In this document: positions 1 to 4,784 of the stretch, one piece after another | Layout: each line of letters starts with the position of its first letter | Numbering within the stretch: position 1 is the first letter of the stretch | Source of the DNA: Caulobacteraceae bacterium | Lineage (GTDB): Bacteria > Pseudomonadota > Alphaproteobacteria > Caulobacterales > Caulobacteraceae | NCBI GenBank assembly: GCA_020852035.1 | Contig: JADZBR010000296.1 | Coordinates: 1-6,702 of the forward strand | Length of the DNA: 6,702 nt | Direction of reading: 5' to 3' | Notes under the pieces: model-generated | Seen by the model: only the letters and a program-made list of their open reading frames with translations | Database searches by the model: none | What the model was told of the DNA's origin: nothing | Translations under genes and position numbers: made by a program

Positions 1-1
1 C

Positions 2-448
2 GAGGAGCACAAATCCTCTATGAAGTCGGTCGCCGCCCAGATCTGGCCGAAGGTGGCCGCCGGCCACGCGGTGCAGCTCTTCAAGTCCTACCGGGACGAC
101 GTGCCGGACGGCGGCCAGATGCGCGACTTCGTCTACGTCCGCGACGTCGTCGATGTGGTGGCCTGGATGTTCTACAATCCCGAGATCAGCGGCCTCTACA
201 ACCTGGGCTCCGGCCAGGCCCGCAGCTTCGCCGACATGGCCGCCGCGGTGTTCGCCGCCGCCGGCCGGGCGCCGCAGATCGAGTACTCCGCCATGCCGCC
301 CGCGATCCGCGAGAAGTATCAGTACTTCACCCAGGCCGAGATGGCCGGCCTGCGGGAGGCCGGCTACGACCGCGACTTCACCGGCCTGGAGGACGGGATC
401 GCCGACTACGTCGGGCGCTATCTCTCCCAGCCCGACCCGTACCGCTGA
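2..448 (+). CDS. hldD: ADP-L-glycero-D-manno-heptose 6-epimerase, C-terminal part (5' end outside window)
   Basis: HldD (RfaD) converts ADP-D-glycero-D-manno-heptose to the L,D form, the last step in making the activated heptose for the LPS inner core; it is a cytoplasmic, NADP-dependent extended SDR enzyme. The reading frame is open from base 2, giving 148 visible residues that end in TGA at 446-448. They align from memory with the C-terminal substrate-binding half of E. coli HldD: an EHKSSM-type segment at visible residues 2-7 (E. coli GHKGSM), RDFVYV at 41-46, NLGSG at 67-71, and QYFTQAEMAGLREAGYD at 107-123 (E. coli QAFTQADLTNLRAAGYD). The Rossmann nucleotide-binding half and the catalytic Tyr/Lys lie upstream of the window. 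The ATG at 20 is internal, because homology continues to its left. The DUF3089 gene follows after 8 bp, so the two may be co-transcribed. Other sugar-nucleotide epimerases are less likely because of the FTQA/AGYD block. Confidence 0.93.
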   Translation, partial: EEHKSSMKSVAAQIWPKVAAGHAVQLFKSYRDDVPDGGQMRDFVYVRDVVDVVAWMFYNPEISGLYNLGSGQARSFADMAAAVFAAAGRAPQIEYSAMPPAIREKYQYFTQAEMAGLREAGYDRDFTGLEDGIADYVGRYLSQPDPYR

Positions 449-456
449 GCCGCGCG

Positions 457-1599
457 GTGGCGCCGCCCAAGCCTCGCCGCTGGACGCGCCCCTGGGTCCT
501 CGCGGCGGCGCTGCTCGTCGTGCTGCTGGCCGGCGCGGCGGTGATCTGGCGCGACGACATCCTCAGGACCGCACTCGATCCCAAGGAGCCCTTCCAGACC
601 TACGACCCGCCGCCGGCGGCGGACTACGCCGAGCGTTCGGGCTGGCTGCTGATGCCGCCGCCCGACCAGGTGGCGCGGCCGGCGGCCGGCGCCGTCGACG
701 TCTTCTTCATCGGCCCCACCACCTACGACGGCGGAGAGCACTGGAACGCCCCGGTCGACGACCGCAAGGCCGAGCGCCTGTTCCGCCGGGTGATGGCCCC
801 CAACTGGGCCGGGCCCTTCGTGCGGGTGGGCCGCATCTTCGCCCCCCGCTACCGGCAGGCCAGCCTCTACACCCTGCTCACCCTGCGCGAGGACGCCCGC
901 GAAGCCCGCCGCTTCGCCTACGGCGACATCCAGGCCGCGTTCCGCGCCTACATCGCGCGTTACAACCCTGACCGGCCCTTCGTGCTCGTGGGTGTGGAGC
1001 AGGGCGGCTCGCTCGCCGCGCGGCTGATCACCCAGGAGATCGCTGCAAACCCCGATATCCGCTCACGTTTCGTCGCCGCTTACCTGATCGAGACCGCCGC
1101 CCTCGACGACCTCGGTGTGCCCGCCTGCCGGGCGCCGGGCGAGGCCGGCTGCGCCGCCGCCTGGATGTCCGCCCGACAGGGCAATATCGAGCGGGGCCAG
1201 CGGCTTCTCGATCGCTCGCTGGTCTGGGACGGCGCGGGCGGGCTCACCCATCTGAAGGGCCGCACGCCGCTCTGTTTCAACCCGCTCCTGGGCGCCACCA
1301 CCGACGCCCCGGCGTCCGAGCGGTTGCACAAGGGCGCGGCCAACGCCACCGGCCTGGAGTGGGGCGCGCGGCCGGCCTTCCTCAAGCGTCAGGTCAGCGC
1401 CCACTGCGAGCACGGCATCCTGCGGGTCTCGCGGCCGAAGTCGGACGCCCTGCGCCGCGACGGCGCCTGGGCGGACCGGGCGAAGATGCCGGGATTCAAC
1501 CTCTTCTACGCCGATCTTGAAGCCGATGCGGAAGCCCGCGTGGCCGCCTGGCGCGCCGCCTCAACCGCCGCCAAGACCCTCCGCCCGCCAGTCGAATAG
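457..1599 (+). CDS. DUF3089 (alpha/beta-hydrolase-like) membrane-anchored protein with degenerate nucleophile elbow
   Basis: A 380-residue protein of the DUF3089 family; biological role unknown. The GTG at 457 is chosen because it gives a basic N terminus (PKPRRWTR) followed by one hydrophobic segment at about residues 13-31, consistent with an uncleaved signal anchor and a periplasmic domain. No clear Shine-Dalgarno precedes it; it starts 8 bp after hldD, so translation may depend on the upstream gene. Family-like blocks in order: VDVFFIGPTTY (80-90), HWNAP (95-99), FAPRYRQAS (128-136), PFVLVGVEQGG (174-184), a Cys pair C224/C232, CFNPL (273-277), HCEHG (316-320) and FNLFYADLEADAEARV (347-362). 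The elbow, which I recall as GHSQG in relatives, reads GVEQG (179-183), with Glu181 where the catalytic Ser should be. C224, C232, C273 and C317 could form disulfides if the domain is periplasmic (inference). The last 39 bp overlap the 3' end of recG on the other strand. A conventional esterase activity is doubtful. Confidence 0.85.
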   Translation: MAPPKPRRWTRPWVLAAALLVVLLAGAAVIWRDDILRTALDPKEPFQTYDPPPAADYAERSGWLLMPPPDQVARPAAGAVDVFFIGPTTYDGGEHWNAPVDDRKAERLFRRVMAPNWAGPFVRVGRIFAPRYRQASLYTLLTLREDAREARRFAYGDIQAAFRAYIARYNPDRPFVLVGVEQGGSLAARLITQEIAANPDIRSRFVAAYLIETAALDDLGVPACRAPGEAGCAAAWMSARQGNIERGQRLLDRSLVWDGAGGLTHLKGRTPLCFNPLLGATTDAPASERLHKGAANATGLEWGARPAFLKRQVSAHCEHGILRVSRPKSDALRRDGAWADRAKMPGFNLFYADLEADAEARVAAWRAASTAAKTLRPPVE

Positions 1600-3624
1600 T
1601 TCCTGCAGCACCCGCAGCGCCCGGCCGCGCGGGTTTTCCAGCTTCGGGTCGCGCGCCAGGATCAGCCGCGCGTCGTCGCCGGCCGCGGCGATCAGGTCGC
1701 GGTGGGCGAACGGGTCGGCGAAGACATAGGCGGGAAACCCGCTCTGGCGCAGGCCCAGCGCATCGCCGCCGCCGCGCAGCTCCAGATCCTTCTCGGCCAG
1801 CAGGAAGCCGTCGTCCGTGCGCCGCAGCACGTCCAGCCGTTCCTGGGCGATGGCCGAGAGCGGCGGGTCGTAGAGCAGGACGCACGAGGAATCCTTGCGC
1901 CCCCGGCCGACGCGGCCGCGCAACTGGTGCAACTGCGCCAGGCCGAAGCGCTCGGCCTGTTCGATCACCATGATCGTGGCGTTAGGCACATTGACGCCGA
2001 CTTCCACCACGGTGGTGGCGACCAGCACCTTGACCTGCCCGTCGGCGAAGTCGGCCATCACCGCGTCCTTCTCGGCCAGCGGCAGCTTGCCATGCACCAG
2101 GCCGACCCCCGGCCCGATGCCGCGGCGCAGCCAGGCCGCGCGCTGCTCGGCGGCGGCGAGGTCGGTGGTCTCGGATTCCGACACCAGCGGGCAGATCCAA
2201 AACGCCTGCGCGCCCTCCCGCACCGCCTCGCGCAGCCGGCGAGCGACGTCTTCCAGGCGCGGCATCGGCACGGCGCGGGTGGCGACGGGCGTGCGGCCGG
2301 GTGGCTTCTCGTCGATCCGCGAGACGTCGAGGTCGCCGTAGGCCGCCAGTTCCAGCGTGCGCGGGATCGGCGTGGCGGAGAGCGAAAGCAGGTGCGTGGC
2401 CTGGCCCTTGTCGAGCAGCCGCTGGCGCTCGCCGACGCCGAAGCGGTGTTGCTCGTCGATCACCGCCAGGCGCAAGGCCTGGAAGGCGACTTCGTCCTGG
2501 AAGAGAGCGTGAGTGCCGACCGCGACCCGGGCGGCGCCGGAGGCCAGGGCGCGCAGCTTTTCGGCGCGGGCGACGCCGCGGTCGCGGCCGGTCAGCAGCA
2601 CCGCTTGCACGCCCTGGGCGGAAAGCGGCCCCTCCAGCGTCTCGAAGTGTTGGCGGGCGAGAATCTCGGTGGGCGCCATCAGGGCGCTCTGGCCGCCCGC
2701 GTCGGCGACATCGGCCATGGCCAGCATGGCGACCACGGTCTTGCCCGAGCCCACGTCGCCCTGCACCAGCCGGGTCATCCGCTCGCCGGACGCCAGGTCG
2801 CCGCCGATCTCGGCGAGGGTGCGCTGCTGGGCGCCGGTCAGCCGATAGGGCAGGGCGTCTTGCAGCCGGCGGGCGGTCGCCCCGGCGGACACGGGCTCGG
2901 CCGGCTCGGCCCGCCGGGCCTGTTTGCGCTGCGCCATCGCCAACTGGTGCGCCAGGAGTTCGTCGAAGGCCAGGCGCCGGCGGTGGCGGGCCTGCGGCGC
3001 CAGGTCGGCCTCCGAGGCCGGCGCGTGCAGCGCCGCCAGCGCCTCGCGCCAGGTTGGAAGGCGCTCACGCGCGAGCCAGGCCGGGTCCTGCCACTCGGGC
3101 AGTTCCGGCGCGCGCGCCAGGGCCTCCAGGGCGAAGCGGCGCACGCTGCGCGCCGGCAGGCCGGCGCTGGCCGGATAGACCGGCTCGATCTCGGGGATGT
3201 CGGCCTTGTCGGCGGCCCAGATGTCCGGGTGGATCATCCGCAGCTCCTGGCCGAACCGCTCCACCTTGCCGCCGACGATGCGCTTGGCGCCCTTCGGGTG
3301 CCGCTCGGCCAGGTGCGGGCCGATACCCTTGAAGAAGGTCAGGGTGATGAAGCCGGCCTCGTCGAAACAGCGGATGCGCCAGGGCCAGCCGACCTTGGCC
3401 GGTTTCTCGTGCGCGTCGATGGTGACCCGGATCAGCTCGATCTCGTTCTCGGCGGCCGTGGCGGTGGTCGCCCAGCGGCGGCGGATCAGGCTGTGCGGCT
3501 TGAGGAACAACACGTCCCGCACGATCGGCCCGGCCACCTTCTCCAGCGCCGGCGCGACGCGCGATCCGACGCCCTTCAGCGAGGTGATCGGCGCATAGAG
3601 CGGGAAGAGAATCTCGGGCCGCAT
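1561..3624 (-). CDS. recG: ATP-dependent DNA helicase/translocase RecG
   Basis: RecG is a cytoplasmic SF2 double-stranded DNA translocase that remodels stalled forks and Holliday junctions. The 687-residue length is normal for the family, and the gene appears complete. The N-terminal wedge/OB-fold region covers roughly residues 1-200, with TSLKGVGSRVAPALEK at 14-29 and a YPASAGLPARSVRR segment at 150-163. The motor follows: GDVGSGKT (289-296, Walker A), APTEILARQH (317-326), DEQH (390-393, Walker B), SATPIPRTL (416-424), TTVVEVGVNVPNA (537-549) and QLRGRVGRG (567-575, motif VI). The segment EKDLELRGGG (611-620) followed by LGLRQSG (623-629) is the RecG C-terminal signature. The start ATG (complement of 3622-3624) fits the usual MRPEILFPL-type N terminus, but I see no good Shine-Dalgarno before it. 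The 3' end overlaps the DUF3089 gene. Upstream lies a short divergent gap shared with the phosphatase operon. All key motor residues are present. Confidence 0.97.
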   Translation of the reverse strand: MRPEILFPLYAPITSLKGVGSRVAPALEKVAGPIVRDVLFLKPHSLIRRRWATTATAAENEIELIRVTIDAHEKPAKVGWPWRIRCFDEAGFITLTFFKGIGPHLAERHPKGAKRIVGGKVERFGQELRMIHPDIWAADKADIPEIEPVYPASAGLPARSVRRFALEALARAPELPEWQDPAWLARERLPTWREALAALHAPASEADLAPQARHRRRLAFDELLAHQLAMAQRKQARRAEPAEPVSAGATARRLQDALPYRLTGAQQRTLAEIGGDLASGERMTRLVQGDVGSGKTVVAMLAMADVADAGGQSALMAPTEILARQHFETLEGPLSAQGVQAVLLTGRDRGVARAEKLRALASGAARVAVGTHALFQDEVAFQALRLAVIDEQHRFGVGERQRLLDKGQATHLLSLSATPIPRTLELAAYGDLDVSRIDEKPPGRTPVATRAVPMPRLEDVARRLREAVREGAQAFWICPLVSESETTDLAAAEQRAAWLRRGIGPGVGLVHGKLPLAEKDAVMADFADGQVKVLVATTVVEVGVNVPNATIMVIEQAERFGLAQLHQLRGRVGRGRKDSSCVLLYDPPLSAIAQERLDVLRRTDDGFLLAEKDLELRGGGDALGLRQSGFPAYVFADPFAHRDLIAAAGDDARLILARDPKLENPRGRALRVLQELFDWRAEGLGGG

Positions 3625-3699
3625 GGACTGGCAGCATACGCCGCTGGCGCCCCGCCGCGCACCGCCCTATGACACGCGCCCGCCAGGGAGGGCGGCCCG
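3625..3699. promoter_or_regulatory. Divergent intergenic region between recG and the phosphatase gene
   Basis: This 75-bp gap is the only space for the 5' signals of recG (leftward) and of the phosphatase-sdhE run (rightward), so promoters for both are expected here or inside the neighbouring genes. I could not find a convincing -35/-10 pair. TATGAC at 3668-3673 (+) could be a -10 element, but no matching -35 box lies 16-18 bp upstream. On the minus strand no purine-rich ribosome binding site precedes the recG ATG, so recG might be leaderless or weakly initiated (inference). Confidence 0.35.
3685..3691 (+). promoter_or_regulatory. Shine-Dalgarno of the phosphatase gene
   Basis: AGGGAGG lies 8 bases before the ATG at 3700 and is a near-consensus ribosome binding site. 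It decides the start of this gene, excluding the out-of-frame ATG at 3669. It falls mostly in the 6-base loop of a small potential hairpin, CCGCC (3680-3684) pairing with GGCGG (3691-3695). Confidence 0.75.
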
Positions 3700-4329
3700 A
3701 TGAAGGACATCTACGTCGTCGCCCATACCCAGTCGCAGCACCATGTCGACGAGGTCGTCGGCGGCTGGTTCGACACCGGCCTGACCGACCTTGGTCGCCG
3801 CCAGGCCGCTGCCGCCGCCGCGCGGCTGAAGGACTGGATCGGGGAGGGCGCCCCACGGATCGTCAGCTCCGACCTGAAGCGGGCGGCCGAGACCGCCGAC
3901 GTGATCAGCCGGGCGTTCGGCGCGCCGGTGGCGCTGGACGCGGACCTGCGCGAGATGAGCTACGGCTCGGCGGGCGGCAAGCCGGACGCCTGGATGCGCG
4001 AGAACGAAAGCTACTCGCCGCGAATTGGCGACCGCATGGGCCATCGCAGCATCCCGGACGGCGAATCGAAGCGCGAGTTCGCGACCCGCATCTACCGGGC
4101 GATGGACCGCATCGTCGCCGATCCCGCGCCCGTGCAGGTGGTTGTCACCCACGGGTTCTCCATTACCTTCGTGGTCGCCGCCTGGGTGGGGATGCCGCTC
4201 GAGGCGACGGGTTACATCAACCTTCGGACCAACAGCGGCGGCCTCACGCACCTGCGGGAGGACGATGTGCGTTTCAATCGCGCGGTCGTGCGGCTAAACG
4301 AGGTCGCCCACCTCGAAGGGCTCAAGTGA
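3700..4329 (+). CDS. Histidine phosphatase superfamily protein (phosphoglycerate mutase-like), atypical RHG motif
   Basis: A 209-residue cytoplasmic protein of the histidine phosphatase (branch 1, phosphoglycerate mutase-like) superfamily; substrate unknown. The catalytic N-terminal motif, normally R-H-G, reads A-H-T (8-10) within YVVAHTQSQHHV, with His9 as the likely phospho-accepting residue. Other superfamily landmarks are present: LTDLGRRQA (28-36), SSDLKRAAET (56-65, with Arg61 in the phosphate pocket), REM (84-86, candidate general acid Glu85), PDGES (119-123) and VVTHGFS (148-154, second catalytic His151). I recall a subgroup with xHPEATHHV-type N termini that this resembles, so the change is probably a subfamily trait rather than decay. 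The start is supported by a strong Shine-Dalgarno. The stop overlaps the sdhE start, so the two genes are probably translationally coupled. The relation to succinate dehydrogenase assembly or repair is unclear. Confidence 0.88.
   Translation: MKDIYVVAHTQSQHHVDEVVGGWFDTGLTDLGRRQAAAAAARLKDWIGEGAPRIVSSDLKRAAETADVISRAFGAPVALDADLREMSYGSAGGKPDAWMRENESYSPRIGDRMGHRSIPDGESKREFATRIYRAMDRIVADPAPVQVVVTHGFSITFVVAAWVGMPLEATGYINLRTNSGGLTHLREDDVRFNRAVVRLNEVAHLEGLK
4315..4320 (+). promoter_or_regulatory. Probable Shine-Dalgarno supporting the sdhE GTG start
   Basis: GAAGGG lies inside the last codons of the phosphatase gene and 5 bases before the GTG at 4326. The in-frame ATG at 4338 has only a weak GGACGG upstream, partly overlapping the stop region. 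This favours the GTG start and coupled translation. Confidence 0.5.
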
Positions 4330-4622
4330 CGGACGGTATGGACCAAGCCCGGCTCGGCCGGATCAGGTTCCGCGCCTGGCGGCGCGGCTTCAAGGAAGCG
4401 GACCTCATCCTGGGGCCGTTCGCGGACAGTCATGCCCGCGATCTGAGCGACGATGAGCTGGCCGCCTTCGAGACCCTGCTCGAACAGCCCGACCACGACC
4501 TCTACGCCTGGATCATCGAGAGCGCCCCGACGCCGCCCGCGTTCGAGGGGCCGCTGATGGCCCAGCTGCGCAAGTTCCGGTTCGAGAGCCTGCAGGCCAG
4601 GGGAGGCGACCTTGGCGGGTGA
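4326..4622 (+). CDS. sdhE: FAD assembly factor SdhE (succinate dehydrogenase flavinylation factor)
   Basis: SdhE (YgfY/Sdh5 family, DUF339) promotes covalent attachment of FAD to the SdhA flavoprotein of succinate dehydrogenase. The product is 98 residues from the GTG at 4326, close to the family's usual 80-100. Diagnostic features are the RGxxE motif (RGFKE, residues 20-24; E. coli has RGMRE), followed by LILGPFAD (27-34), LSDDELAAFETLLE (40-53) and the DHDLYAWI stretch (56-63), matching E. coli DPDLFNWL. GTG is preferred over ATG 4338 because of the GTGA overlap with the phosphatase stop and the GAAGGG upstream; the ATG would give 94 residues and keep every motif. Within this window no sdh structural gene is nearby. 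A palindromic element separates it from mfd. Confidence 0.93.
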   Translation: MTDGMDQARLGRIRFRAWRRGFKEADLILGPFADSHARDLSDDELAAFETLLEQPDHDLYAWIIESAPTPPAFEGPLMAQLRKFRFESLQARGGDLGG

Positions 4623-4640
4623 GCCGACGATGCGCGTAAC

Positions 4641-4661
4641 CTTCCCCCAGAATGGGGGAAG
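4641..4661. repeat. Left terminal hairpin of the palindromic element
   Basis: CTTCCCCCA (4641-4649) and TGGGGGAAG (4653-4661) form a perfect 9-bp stem with a 3-base GAA loop, 18 bp after the sdhE stop. It may protect or end the phosphatase-sdhE transcript in RNA form (inference), although no U-tract follows. Confidence 0.8.
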
Positions 4662-4754
4662 TGGCCTGAGACCCGAAGGGGCGAAGGTCGATGGGGGACG
4701 TGTGTGCTTCTTCTCAGACCTCCCCCATCGACCCTCGGCTGCGCCTTCGGGCCA

Positions 4755-4775
4755 CTTCCCCCATCCTGGGGGAAG
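4755..4775. repeat. Right terminal hairpin of the palindromic element
   Basis: CTTCCCCCA (4755-4763) and TGGGGGAAG (4767-4775) form a perfect 9-bp stem with a 3-base TCC loop. The stem is identical to the left hairpin; only the loop differs. Its 3' strand contains most of the purine-rich tract that should serve as the mfd ribosome binding site. Confidence 0.8.
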
Positions 4776-4777
4776 GA
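4771..4777 (+). promoter_or_regulatory. Probable mfd Shine-Dalgarno within the repeat end
   Basis: GGAAGGA lies 7 bases before the mfd ATG at 4785. Five of its seven bases belong to the right hairpin stem, so the site could be masked when the hairpin forms in mRNA. Confidence 0.55.
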
Positions 4778-4784
4778 TGGACGC

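Larger units (their letters stand above)
4640..4776. repeat. Nested palindromic (MITE/REP-like) intergenic element, 137 bp
   Basis: The sdhE-mfd gap is almost filled by one large inverted repeat. The outer arms, 4640-4666 and 4750-4776, are 27 nt and complementary except at one position (A4651 versus C4765). Inside them, GGTCGATGGGGGA (4686-4698) pairs perfectly with TCCCCCATCGACC (4721-4733) around a 22-nt centre, and CCGAAGG (4673-4679) can pair with CCTTCGG (4744-4750). Each outer arm is itself a hairpin. The heptamer TCCCCCA occurs six times with mirror symmetry: forward at 4643, 4721 and 4757, reverse at 4653, 4692 and 4767. It has no coding capacity of its own. There is no T-run after any stem, so it is not a classical terminator. 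I recall similar TTCCCCCA-GGGGGAA elements scattered in Caulobacterales genomes, but this is unverified. Confidence 0.85.

Noticed and set aside
153..971. Plus-strand open frame spanning the hldD-DUF3089 junction
   Set aside because: Its product is Pro/Arg/Ala-rich and runs across two genes with strong family motifs in other frames.
1702..3672. 656-codon open frame on the plus strand opposite recG
   Set aside because: recG on the minus strand has every family motif. The plus frame gives a low-complexity Arg/Gly/Ala/Gln/Leu-rich product with no recognisable domain, as expected for an antisense shadow in high-GC DNA.
3640..3680. Sigma70-type promoter around TATGAC (3668-3673)
   Set aside because: No acceptable -35 box is found at the right distance; it is kept only as part of the general divergent region.
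3065..3856. Minus-strand frame covering the recG 5' end and the divergent gap
   Set aside because: It overlaps the RecG N terminus in another frame and gives an Arg-rich product without a domain. The real recG start at 3624 fits the family.
3667..4251. Minus-strand frame opposite the phosphatase gene
   Set aside because: The plus-strand phosphatase has a strong Shine-Dalgarno and the superfamily motifs; the antisense product is featureless.
4640..4776. Palindromic element as an intrinsic terminator of sdhE
   Set aside because: The stems are strong, but none is followed by a T-run on either strand, and mfd starts 8 bases after the element.
4640..4776. Palindromic element as a CRISPR array
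   Set aside because: The copies are inverted rather than direct repeats and there are no regular spacers.
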